The notes beneath the pieces are model-generated. The model made no database searches and had not been told where the DNA came from. It saw only the letters and a program-made list of their open reading frames with translations. Shown in pieces: positions 33,564 to 42,458 of a stretch of 64,000 nucleotides of DNA. Within the stretch, counting starts at the first letter, position 1. Every line of letters begins with the position of its first letter. A program made the position numbers and the translations under genes. The DNA is from an uncultured Flavobacteriales bacterium (GTDB lineage: Bacteria; Bacteroidota; Bacteroidia; Flavobacteriales_D; Crocinitomicaceae), in contig CALEIK010000016.1 in the NCBI GenBank assembly GCA_937876195.1, forward strand, positions 107,534-171,533, in the 5' to 3' direction.

Positions 33564-34958
33564 ATGAACGCAAGATTGTTAACTTTCTGTTTGGTGTTTT
33601 TTGATTGGCTCGCGTCAAGTGTAGCATGGAGCGTGTTTTATTATGTGCGAAAATCCAGGATTGAAGAGACAGAGTTTACTATAAATTCCACTTTTTATTG
33701 GGGCGTTTTCATAATTCCGATCATGTGGGTGTTACTTTTTGCACTTCAAGGGACTTATCAGGATGTTCGTCGCTTGTACCGCCTTAAAATATTTAATCTC
33801 ACTTTCTTAGGATCCCTTTTTGGCACGGTGTGTATATTTTTCGTCTTTTTATTGGATGATGACATAACTGAATATCGTCAATACTACTCTGCACTTGGGC
33901 TTTTGTTTCTTTTTCAATTTATAATGGTCTTGATTCCAAGAATAATCATTGTTAGTCACATTGTTCTGAAGATTCATCAACGTAAAGCAGGATTTAAAAC
34001 ATTGTTGGTAGGAGGGAGTGATAAAGCCGTGGATATCTACAATGAGATCAATAATCTCCCAAAAGGAATCGGTCACGATTTTGTTGGTTTTATAAATATC
34101 AACGGAGTCGACAAGAAATTGGCAAAAAATATACAGCACTTGGGTCATTTAGATGACATCGAGTCTATCCTGAAAGAGCACAAGGTTGAAGAAGTGATTA
34201 TTGCTTTAGAAAGTGTTGAACACGATCGACTAAAAAAGATAATTTCTCGGATTGAATGTGCAAACGTGCGTATAAAAATTCTCCCGGACATGTATGATAT
34301 TTTATCGGGTACTGTTGAAATGAGTAATATCTTCGGTGCTTTATTGATTAATGTCTCCACAGAAGTAATGCCAGTATGGCAAATGACTTTGAAGCGTCTT
34401 CTAGATATTTTGATTTCCGTGATTTCAATTATTCTTTTGATTCCCCTTTATCTTGTTTTGGCTATTTTGGTGAAAATTTCCTCTCCTGGACCTATCTTTT
34501 TCCTTCAAGAAAGAATTGGAAGAAATGGAGCGAAGTTCAATATAATTAAGTTTAGAACCATGTATGTGGATTCTGAGGCAAGTGGACCTCAGTTATCGTC
34601 GTCAGATGATCCTAGAATCACCAAAATTGGGCGTTTTATGCGAAAGTCAAGGCTCGACGAATTCCCTCAGTTCTTTAACGTTTTGATGGGGCAGATGTCT
34701 TTAGTTGGACCGCGTCCAGAGCGTCAATTCTACATTGACAAAATTGTTCAGATTGAACCTCAATTTCTAGAATTAACAAAGGTGCGACCAGGTATAACAT
34801 CATGGGGACAAGTCAAGTATGGATATGCTGAGAATATAGAGCAAATGTTGGATCGCATGAAATTTGATTTGCTCTACTTGAAGAATAGAAGTCTATCCTT
34901 GGACATTAAAATCATGCTCTATACGATTTTAATCATCTTTCGAGGAACAGGAAAATAG
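33564..34958 (+). CDS. Polyprenyl glycosylphosphotransferase (sugar transferase)
   Basis: This 464-aa membrane protein has about four N-terminal membrane helices, a CoA-binding-like Rossmann region (FKTLLVGGSDKAVDIY), a fifth membrane segment, and the bacterial sugar-transferase domain. That domain shows KFRTMYVDSE, then KSRLDEFPQFFNVLMGQM, then SLVGPRPERQFY. It loads the first sugar phosphate onto undecaprenyl phosphate to start exopolysaccharide or O-antigen synthesis. The tail ends YTILIIFRGTGK. It is the last gene of this short run. Confidence 0.93.
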   Translation: MNARLLTFCLVFFDWLASSVAWSVFYYVRKSRIEETEFTINSTFYWGVFIIPIMWVLLFALQGTYQDVRRLYRLKIFNLTFLGSLFGTVCIFFVFLLDDDITEYRQYYSALGLLFLFQFIMVLIPRIIIVSHIVLKIHQRKAGFKTLLVGGSDKAVDIYNEINNLPKGIGHDFVGFININGVDKKLAKNIQHLGHLDDIESILKEHKVEEVIIALESVEHDRLKKIISRIECANVRIKILPDMYDILSGTVEMSNIFGALLINVSTEVMPVWQMTLKRLLDILISVISIILLIPLYLVLAILVKISSPGPIFFLQERIGRNGAKFNIIKFRTMYVDSEASGPQLSSSDDPRITKIGRFMRKSRLDEFPQFFNVLMGQMSLVGPRPERQFYIDKIVQIEPQFLELTKVRPGITSWGQVKYGYAENIEQMLDRMKFDLLYLKNRSLSLDIKIMLYTILIIFRGTGK

Positions 34959-35570
34959 CTACTTGATTTTCACTTTAAACATTTCTTGATCACCAATGAA
35001 GCCTGTTAGTTCATCACCAATTGCAACTGATGCTACTCCTTTTGGCGTTCCTGTGTAAATTAAATCGCCCTTTTTTAAAGTCATAAATTGAGAGACATAG
35101 GCAATTAGTTGGTCAATGCTGAAAATCATATCAGCGGAGTTTCCTTCTTGGGCAATATTATCGTTCTTAAGAAGCGAAAATGAGAGTTGATTTAGATCGA
35201 CTAACGTTTTATCAATGAACTTAGCAGAAATAGCCGCGCTGCCTTCAAATGATTTTGCAATTTCCCAAGGGTGTCCTTTTTCTTTACACTCCTGTTGTAA
35301 ATCACGCGCTGTAAAGTCAATTCCGAGACCGATTTCTGAATAGTACTTATAAGCAAACTTCTCAGCGATGCATTTACCAACGCGATCAATTTTTACCACC
35401 AGTTCGCATTCGTAATGGATATCGTTTGAAAAACTAGGGTAGAAGAAAGGTGTTCCGGGACGGAGAAGTGCAATGTCGGGTTTCATGAAAAACATTGGCT
35501 TGGTTGGTGTCTCCGCGTTCATTTCTTTTGCATGGTCTGCAAAATTTCGTCCGATACAGATTATTTTCAT
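34959..35570 (-). CDS. Fumarylacetoacetate hydrolase family protein
   Basis: This 203-aa protein carries the FAH fold pattern: IGRNFADHAKEM, then FMKPDIALLRPG, then ELVVKIDRVGK with a metal site formed by acidic residues and GLGIDFTARDLQ. TYTGTPKGVASVAIGD stands near the end. Related enzymes cleave or decarboxylate acylpyruvates such as oxaloacetate. Which one is not visible. Gene order (with a DnaQ-like gene upstream by 2 bp) does not help. Confidence 0.88.
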   Translation of the reverse strand: MKIICIGRNFADHAKEMNAETPTKPMFFMKPDIALLRPGTPFFYPSFSNDIHYECELVVKIDRVGKCIAEKFAYKYYSEIGLGIDFTARDLQQECKEKGHPWEIAKSFEGSAAISAKFIDKTLVDLNQLSFSLLKNDNIAQEGNSADMIFSIDQLIAYVSQFMTLKKGDLIYTGTPKGVASVAIGDELTGFIGDQEMFKVKIK

Positions 35571-35572
35571 TC

Positions 35573-36412
35573 CTACTTAAATTTATTCTTGAGCGCATTA
35601 AGCTTGTCTTCCATACTTTGATTCTTGGAGTTATCTTCCTTAGCGGATTTTAAACGCTCCATTTCCTTTTTGAGACATTCCTTGGTGTACAAAGGAAAAT
35701 CAGCATCGATCATCCAGCCATAGTAGCCTGGTTCAATCTTCATGACTTCTTCCACGGTTTTACCGCTGTGCTTACCAAAGTTATAGATGACTTCTTTATT
35801 CTTATTGTATGCAAGTCTTCCTGCAAAATCCAAACGTTCGACATCTCCAAATACGGAAAAATCAGAAAGAAACTCAACATCACTTTTTAGCTCATTGTAG
35901 CGTTCAATTTGAGCATCGAGCACTTCCCAGGTAGCTTGGGCATCGGCAAGAGCAGTATGGGCATTTGTCAAGTCCTTACCACAGTAAAAGGCATAGGCAG
36001 CGACGAGTGTTCGTTGCTCCATTTTATGGAAAATATTCTGAACGTCGATGTGCTTTTTTGAAGTTAAATCGAATTGACTTTCTGCACGAATCATTTCTTC
36101 GGCCAACATCGGCAAGTCAAATTTATTGGAGTTGTAACCTGCAAAATCAGCATCATCTAGAAATGCTTCAAGTTCTGGGATAATGTCCTTAAATGTGGGA
36201 GCATCTTTAATATCTTCATCGTAAATCCCATGAATCTCACTTACCTCCTTTGGAATCGGTATACCGGGATTTACACGTTTTAGGAATTCAGATCGATTCC
36301 CGTCTGGGGCAATTTTAACGATGGCAATTTCAACAATTCGGTCCTTTGTAATACTTAACCCAGTTGCTTCAATATCAAAAATAGCTAGTGACTTTTTTAG
36401 AGTGATGTTCAT
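35573..36412 (-). CDS. DnaQ-like 3'-5' exonuclease
   Basis: This 279-aa protein is a DEDDh exonuclease: IFDIEATGLSITKDRIVEIAI (motif I), FAGYNSNKFDLPML (motif II), and NAHTALADAQATWEVL (motif III with His and Asp). The last about 80 residues are an extension with a repeated YGWMIDADFPLYT block (DUF3820-like quorum or repair fold). It could be a repair or RNA-trimming nuclease or an epsilon-like subunit. Two bases separate its stop from the FAH gene start, so they share a message. Confidence 0.85.
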   Translation of the reverse strand: MNITLKKSLAIFDIEATGLSITKDRIVEIAIVKIAPDGNRSEFLKRVNPGIPIPKEVSEIHGIYDEDIKDAPTFKDIIPELEAFLDDADFAGYNSNKFDLPMLAEEMIRAESQFDLTSKKHIDVQNIFHKMEQRTLVAAYAFYCGKDLTNAHTALADAQATWEVLDAQIERYNELKSDVEFLSDFSVFGDVERLDFAGRLAYNKNKEVIYNFGKHSGKTVEEVMKIEPGYYGWMIDADFPLYTKECLKKEMERLKSAKEDNSKNQSMEDKLNALKNKFK

Positions 36413-36450
36413 GTACCAAAGATAAACAATAGGGGAGACAAATGATAAAA

Positions 36451-36480
36451 AAAGTCCGTCTGCTGATGCGGACGGACTTT
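36451..36480. terminator. Strong hairpin terminator
   Basis: A 10-bp perfect stem AAAGTCCGTC/GACGGACTTT with an inner GC extension, flanked by A- and T-runs on both sides. It closes the upstream PD40-OmpA genes. Confidence 0.8.
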
Positions 36481-36488
36481 AAATTTTT

Positions 36489-38594
36489 TTAGTTTGTTTT
36501 CAAACCGACGTATTGGTAGGGTTTGTATTTGTCGTGGTTACTCGAATCCTTTTCGTATTCAGGACCTTGAACCAATTCAGAACCAACGATAATATCAACT
36601 TTATCTTTTATATCTGCTTTTCCTTCAAAGTATTTCAACAATTCTTTCTTCATGTTCTCAGCACGAATATGTGCTAGGTTTTGATTTGTTTTATACGTTG
36701 TTGTTGGAACGTTTGATGCAGATGAGTAGATGCTAATTGTAACATTTTCTCTTCCTTCGCTCAATTGTTTTTCTACACTTTCAACAAATGCTTTCAGTTC
36801 GCCTGATGAAGTAGACAATACGTTTTTGTTGTATGTAAAGTAATGCATGAACTCAAGCTCTGGGAATCCATCTGGAAGTACAGGCTCAACTTCTTCAGGT
36901 ACAACGATGATTCTTTTATCCACATCTAACAATAACTCTCTATAAATCTCTTGGTATTCTTGCGTACAATCTGTTGTAAAGCCATCTTCGTGCATGATTT
37001 TATCATCAGTCACATTCACGTATTCCAACCGGTATGTTTTACAAGGTTCCAATGCCGTGATAAAGATCCCATCTCTCAAACGAGGGAATACCAATCTTGC
37101 GTTCGCTGGATCGTCACAATCCACACAAATCAATTTAACGTTCACTGCGAAATCTTCAGGAATTGGTTTGTTATCTACGGTTTTGATTAAACCTCTTAAC
37201 GCAGCTATGTTATTAACCCCAAGGTAATCATTGTGGATTTCATAGATGTCTTTTTCACCGAATCCGTCTCCACGAAATGAAGTCATATACCCTTTCAAAC
37301 CGTCAATGGTCGTAGTGTAAAAGATATCATCGTTTGTCGAGTTAAAAGGGTATCCCAAGTTCTTTGCATCCGACCAAGTACCGTCTGCATTTATACTGCT
37401 GTAAAAAATATCAAATCCACCAATACTTTTATCACCATTTGACGAAAAGTAAAGTGTTTTGTTATCAATGGAAATGAATGGTGCATCTTCGTCGTTTGGT
37501 CCATTGATTCCAGGTCCAAGATTAATTGGGTCTGACCACTTTCCATCTCCCTCATTTATCATGTAATAGATGTCACGTCCTCCGAAACCACCTTTACGGT
37601 CAGATGTGAAGAACAGCATTTTCTTATCATGTGACATCATACAGTGTGTTTCCCAGTCATCGGTATTTACACCCTTGATATCTAACATAGTAATTTCCTG
37701 AAATTTCGCATGATAAAAATCAGTGTAATAAATATCACCGTTTCCAGTCGTGTCTTGATACAAATAAATCTTTCGCTCGTCGCTACTTACAGCTAAAGTT
37801 GCTTCGTTACGCACAGGAAGGCAGAATTCTAATCGCGTTGGTTCTGTCCATGTTGAATCAAAATCCATATAACTCACATACACATCTTCTGGATATTGAT
37901 TGATCATTTCATCTTTGTACAATTCTGTTTCACCGTTCGACCATGGGCGACGAGAAGTAAAGTAAAGCGCTGAACCATCTAAGGAAATCACAGGACTGTA
38001 CTCAGGATACTCTGTATTTACAGCGCTACCAACGTTTCTTAAATACACACTTACTGGCGCTCCCATTTGAACTTTTGCTTCCGCGCATTGCTCTAATCTA
38101 AGTCGTGCTACAGGAATCAATTCAGATTTTTGCTTTGATGTTTCAATAAACTTGGTGTAGTTTTCCTCAGCTTTAACGATGTCTTCATTTAAATGATAGC
38201 ATGTTGCCAAGTGGAAAAAAGCATCTGTTGGCGCACTTTCCTCACGCGTAGAGTACATGTCATAATTGGCTGAAGTGTTCTTAATTGCCTTTTCCAAATA
38301 GGGAATTGCTTCGGTATGATTTTTTCTAATTTGAAGTATCAAGAACCCCTTTCGATAATTGTAATTCGAACTTTCAGGTTTGAAAGTGATTAACTTATCA
38401 GTTAAAATCTCAGCGAAAAAGAGAAAGCCATCTTGTGTGTACATGGAGGCCTCTGTTAATAACTGATTTTCTGAATAGCTCAAAATTTTGGCTCTCACAT
38501 CACTCTCAGTCTCCTGACCAAAAAGTCCTGTTGTGGCAAATAGACCAAAGAATAGTGGAATAAGGTATTGTATCTTCATAAACTTCAATTTCAA
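36489..38594 (-). CDS. PD40 repeat protein with degenerate OmpA-like C-terminus
   Basis: This 701-aa exported protein (signal region FFGLFATTGLFGQ) has TPR-like repeats, then PD40/WD-like beta-propeller repeats. Examples are YFTSRRPWSNG, FFTSDRKGGFGGRDIYY and YFSSNGDKSIGGFDIFY. The C-terminus aligns in place with an OmpA domain, but the peptidoglycan-binding signature (TDxxGxxxxNxxLSxxRA) is not present. It is a paralogue of the gene just upstream. Such proteins belong to the gliding/type IX secretion periplasmic set (PorE- or SprE-like in layout), which is an inference. Confidence 0.8.
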   Translation of the reverse strand: MKLKFMKIQYLIPLFFGLFATTGLFGQETESDVRAKILSYSENQLLTEASMYTQDGFLFFAEILTDKLITFKPESSNYNYRKGFLILQIRKNHTEAIPYLEKAIKNTSANYDMYSTREESAPTDAFFHLATCYHLNEDIVKAEENYTKFIETSKQKSELIPVARLRLEQCAEAKVQMGAPVSVYLRNVGSAVNTEYPEYSPVISLDGSALYFTSRRPWSNGETELYKDEMINQYPEDVYVSYMDFDSTWTEPTRLEFCLPVRNEATLAVSSDERKIYLYQDTTGNGDIYYTDFYHAKFQEITMLDIKGVNTDDWETHCMMSHDKKMLFFTSDRKGGFGGRDIYYMINEGDGKWSDPINLGPGINGPNDEDAPFISIDNKTLYFSSNGDKSIGGFDIFYSSINADGTWSDAKNLGYPFNSTNDDIFYTTTIDGLKGYMTSFRGDGFGEKDIYEIHNDYLGVNNIAALRGLIKTVDNKPIPEDFAVNVKLICVDCDDPANARLVFPRLRDGIFITALEPCKTYRLEYVNVTDDKIMHEDGFTTDCTQEYQEIYRELLLDVDKRIIVVPEEVEPVLPDGFPELEFMHYFTYNKNVLSTSSGELKAFVESVEKQLSEGRENVTISIYSSASNVPTTTYKTNQNLAHIRAENMKKELLKYFEGKADIKDKVDIIVGSELVQGPEYEKDSSNHDKYKPYQYVGLKTN

Positions 38595-38688
38595 AATATT
38601 ACAATTTACAATATTTCAAGTGATTAAGGGCAAATTTAGTAAAATTATGAAACGCAATCAAGCTTAGCAAATAATTAGTTATCAACCC

Positions 38689-40998
38689 TTACATCTTAAT
38701 AATTCTAAATTCTGTTCTACGATTTGCTTGATGCTCTTCTTCAGAACAGTCAGACACAACTTTTCCTTCACACCCACAATCATTAACTAATTGCGACTCA
38801 CCGTAGCCTTTTCCGTAGATCCGCTTTTTATCTGTAATCCTTTCTTTGATATAATTCGCTGATGAAACCGCACGACGATTTGAAAGTGATTTGTTATAAG
38901 CCTTTGATGCTCTACAATCTGTGTGTGAACCTAATTCCATTACTACACTTGGGTTTTCATTCAAGAAAGCCACGATTTTGTCTAGTTCTACAGCGGCATC
39001 AGGGCGGATGTTTGATTTATCGACATCAAAGTAGATTGGGTTCAAAGCCAACTCAGCACCAACTTCAATTCCAACTTCAATTTGTTTCAATTTATAGTTC
39101 AACTCAATGTTGGATTCCATGCCAAGCACAATCGACTCCATATTGGTCTGCGCTAAGTAATCTTTTGCACCTACTTTTACTGTTAAACTAAGTTCATCCT
39201 CAAATTCACGATCGTCCAGAATTGTCGAAGTAAAGCTACCATTGATATCTGTTGTCAATGTTGCCAACGTTTCTTGACTTGTTGCATCGATGATTTCAAC
39301 ATTTGCATTGGCTACTGGCGCCGATGTTTCTTTGTTCTTAACCGTACCAGCAAGGGTATAGCGTCCAATGATATAGTCTCTTTTTACTTCTTCGCTTTCG
39401 GCGTTACACTTAGTGACAACACTCATACTCTTAAGTACTTGGTCTCCGTCCATGAAGTGAACAGCATATTCCTTACATCTTGAAAGAACTGAGAAATAAG
39501 TACCGTTTTTCATACGAGGGAATAACTCCATTTCATCTCCTACCGAGCAATTCAAGCATTCAATGCGCACAGTGAGGTTATCTGGAATTGGGGATCCGTC
39601 AGTCGTCATAATGCGTCCTCGCACCGCACTAACAGCTGTACTTCCTAAGTAATCACTTTGGATTTCATAAATGTCTTTTTCACCGAAACCACCTTTTCTA
39701 AATGAAGAAAGATAACCTCTCGTTCCATCGAATGTCGTGGTGTAAAAAATATCACTCCCTGTTGAATTAATTGGGTAGCCCATATTGAGTGGTGTTGACC
39801 ATGCATTCATTTCGTCTCTGAAAGTCACGAATACATCAAAGCCTCCCATACTCTTGTCTCCGTTGCTCGAAAAATATAGCGTTTTATTGTCAACAGCAAT
39901 AAAAGGAGCATCCTCGTCGTAGGGTGTGTTGATTTCTGGTCCAAGATTTTGTGCTTTACTCCATTCTCCATTCGGCAATTTTACGATTCTGTAGATGTCT
40001 CTTCCTCCGTAACCACCTGGTCTATCTGAAACGAAATACATGTTTTCTCCGTCTGGAGTCACGGTACAGTGTGTTTCCCAATAATCTGTATTGACCGCTT
40101 CATGCTTTAATGCGCTAAGCTGTTCAAATTCATTGTTCGAGAAATCCGAGTAGTAAATGTCACCACCACCTGAATAATCTTGATAGATGTAGATGCGCTT
40201 TTCGTCTCCACTTACTGAAATCGTAGCCTCATTCAATTCACCATCGCAAAATCCTAGTTTTTCAGGTGCAATCCATTGGTTGTTCTCGTCCAAGTAGCTC
40301 ACATAAACATCTTCAGGGTAGTTGTACAACTTAGGATCTCTAAATTGTTCGGTACTACCATCTTCCCACGGTCTTCGTGAAGTAAAGTAAATTGATCCAC
40401 CATCGAGCGAAACAGCCGGAGCATATTCGGCCATGCTGGTATTCACATTTTTCCCAAGATTATTCACCTTCACCTCTTTAGGGTTGTTCATTTCATGCTG
40501 AGCAACATCACATTGTTTAATGTTCATTTCTGCAACCGCAATCAATTCTGATTTTTTTGCACTGCTGGCAATAAATAGAGCGTAATGTTCTTTTGCTTTC
40601 TCCAGTTGTTCATCTAAATGATAACATGCAGCCAAATGATAGATTGCATCCGGTGGAGCACTTCTTTCACGCGTTGAGTAACTATCAAAGTTCTTGTTGA
40701 TATCGGTGATTGCTTTTTCCAAATAAGGAATAGCAGCTGCATGATCCAAGCGTGAATTGAGAATTAAATATCCCTTGCGGTAATTATAATTGGCACTTGC
40801 TGGTTGAATTGTGAGCAATTTGTCAATTATAATTTCAGCATTATAATAATAATATTCCTGCGTCATACTTGAGCATTCGATCAACATTTCTTGTTCCGAA
40901 GCCGTCCTTACAAAGGATCTTAACTCATCAATCGTCATTTGGGACATTGCGCCAAACGAAAGAATCAATGTTGTTAGTAGTACGTGTATATTTCTCAT
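38689..40998 (-). CDS. PD40 repeat protein with intact OmpA domain
   Basis: A 769-aa paralogue of the downstream gene. It has a signal peptide (LLTTLILSFGAMS), TPR-like repeats, and a beta-propeller (YFTSRRPWEDG, YFVSDRPGGYGGRDIY, YFSSNGDKSMGGFDVF). A carboxypeptidase-regulatory-like domain (VANANVEIIDATSQETLA) follows, then a C-terminal OmpA domain with LGSHTDCRASKAYNKSLSNRRA for peptidoglycan binding. It is probably an outer-membrane or peptidoglycan-anchored protein of the PorE type. The tail NRRTEFRIIKM is typical. Confidence 0.88.
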   Translation of the reverse strand: MRNIHVLLTTLILSFGAMSQMTIDELRSFVRTASEQEMLIECSSMTQEYYYYNAEIIIDKLLTIQPASANYNYRKGYLILNSRLDHAAAIPYLEKAITDINKNFDSYSTRERSAPPDAIYHLAACYHLDEQLEKAKEHYALFIASSAKKSELIAVAEMNIKQCDVAQHEMNNPKEVKVNNLGKNVNTSMAEYAPAVSLDGGSIYFTSRRPWEDGSTEQFRDPKLYNYPEDVYVSYLDENNQWIAPEKLGFCDGELNEATISVSGDEKRIYIYQDYSGGGDIYYSDFSNNEFEQLSALKHEAVNTDYWETHCTVTPDGENMYFVSDRPGGYGGRDIYRIVKLPNGEWSKAQNLGPEINTPYDEDAPFIAVDNKTLYFSSNGDKSMGGFDVFVTFRDEMNAWSTPLNMGYPINSTGSDIFYTTTFDGTRGYLSSFRKGGFGEKDIYEIQSDYLGSTAVSAVRGRIMTTDGSPIPDNLTVRIECLNCSVGDEMELFPRMKNGTYFSVLSRCKEYAVHFMDGDQVLKSMSVVTKCNAESEEVKRDYIIGRYTLAGTVKNKETSAPVANANVEIIDATSQETLATLTTDINGSFTSTILDDREFEDELSLTVKVGAKDYLAQTNMESIVLGMESNIELNYKLKQIEVGIEVGAELALNPIYFDVDKSNIRPDAAVELDKIVAFLNENPSVVMELGSHTDCRASKAYNKSLSNRRAVSSANYIKERITDKKRIYGKGYGESQLVNDCGCEGKVVSDCSEEEHQANRRTEFRIIKM

Positions 40999-41028
40999 AG
41001 TTAATGTTTTAATAACTGTAGTGCAAAG

Positions 41029-42381
41029 TTAAATTTCACGTTTTTCGTCAAATTGTTCTAGGTAATCAGCAACACGTTTCACAAACATTCCTCCTAACGC
41101 ACCATCTACAACACGGTGGTCGTATGAGTGTGATAAAAACATTTTGTGTCTGATGCCAATGAAGTCACCGTCTGGTGTCTCAATAACAGCAGGAACTTTA
41201 CGGATTGCACCAAGCGCCAAGATGGCTACTTGTGGTTGATTGATAATTGGGGTTCCCATCACATTTCCAAATGTACCTACATTCGTAATTGTATAGGTTC
41301 CTCCTTGAATATCTTCAGGTTTTAATGCATTGTTACGTGCATTATTTGCCATTTGATTAACGGCTTTTGTTAATCCAGTTAGGTTCAAGCGGTCAGCATT
41401 TTTAATGACTGGCACAATTAAGTTTCCAGAAGGAAGCGCTGTTGCCATTCCAATGTTGATATCGTTGCGTTTAATTATTTGAGTTCCAGAGACAGAAATG
41501 TTAACCATCGGGAAATCTTTAATAGCTTTCACAATTGCTTCCATGAAAATAGGCGTAAACGTTATGTTTTCCCCTTCTCTATCTGCATATGATTTTTTGA
41601 CTTTATTTCTCCAGTTGACAATTTTTGTAACATCTGCTTCGACGTAGCTGGTAACGTGCGGAGCGACATGTGTTGACATCACCATGTGGTCAGCGATGAG
41701 TTTTCTCATGCGGTCCATTTCAATGATTTCATCGTTAGGACCAACAGTAACAACTGGTTCTTTGATATTTGCTAAAAATCCTCCACCTGCTTGAACAGTA
41801 TTGTTGGATGCTGGCGCAGTTTTAGCAGCTTGCTGAGCAGCAGGTGCTGTTGTGACTGTTGCTTGTGATGCTCCGCCACTTTCAATGAAGGAAAGAATGT
41901 CTTTCTTTGTAACGCGTTCACCTTGACCTGTGCCGTTGATGGTATCTAATTGGTGAATAGTAACACCTTCTTTTTCAGCAATGCTACGCACTAAAGGTGA
42001 ATAAAATCTTCCTGAAACACCATTTTTTTCTAAGGTGATTTGAGGTGCGGTTGAATTCGGTTGAACAGAAGCAATGGCTTCTTTAATCTCAGTTTCAATT
42101 TTTGCCGATGGAGCTTCTTTCTCTATTGGTGCCGAACTTCCGTCCGTAGAAATAATAGCAATAACATCGCCAACTTGAACGACATCGTCCACTTCAAAAA
42201 GGCGTTGAATAAGAACTCCTTCTGCTTCTGACGGTAGCTCATTGTCAACTTTGTCAGTGGCCACTTCTACCAATGGTTCATCCATTCCAACAGTATCACC
42301 TACGTTCTTTAACCAGTTCGTAATTGTTGCTTCCGTTACACTTTCTCCCATTTTCGGGAGTCTTATTTCAATTTGTGACAT
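41029..42381 (-). CDS. Dihydrolipoamide acyltransferase (E2) of a 2-oxoacid dehydrogenase
   Basis: This 450-aa E2 has an N-terminal lipoyl domain with the lipoylated Lys in ATDKVD, then a Pro/Ala-rich linker. A peripheral-subunit-binding domain (SPLVRSIAEKEGVTIHQLD) and the catalytic domain, ending SYDHRVVDGALGG (His and Asp), follow. The layout fits branched-chain or 2-oxoglutarate enzymes. Which acyl group is not determined. It is not in an operon with E1 or E3. A separate pyruvate dehydrogenase operon begins at the right end of the window. Confidence 0.9.
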   Translation of the reverse strand: MSQIEIRLPKMGESVTEATITNWLKNVGDTVGMDEPLVEVATDKVDNELPSEAEGVLIQRLFEVDDVVQVGDVIAIISTDGSSAPIEKEAPSAKIETEIKEAIASVQPNSTAPQITLEKNGVSGRFYSPLVRSIAEKEGVTIHQLDTINGTGQGERVTKKDILSFIESGGASQATVTTAPAAQQAAKTAPASNNTVQAGGGFLANIKEPVVTVGPNDEIIEMDRMRKLIADHMVMSTHVAPHVTSYVEADVTKIVNWRNKVKKSYADREGENITFTPIFMEAIVKAIKDFPMVNISVSGTQIIKRNDINIGMATALPSGNLIVPVIKNADRLNLTGLTKAVNQMANNARNNALKPEDIQGGTYTITNVGTFGNVMGTPIINQPQVAILALGAIRKVPAVIETPDGDFIGIRHKMFLSHSYDHRVVDGALGGMFVKRVADYLEQFDEKREI

Positions 42382-42458
42382 ATTTTTATTCTAAAGACTT
42401 TATTCTGCGTACAAAAATAACTGAAATTTCGTTTTTTTCAACATTGTCAAGCAATGAA

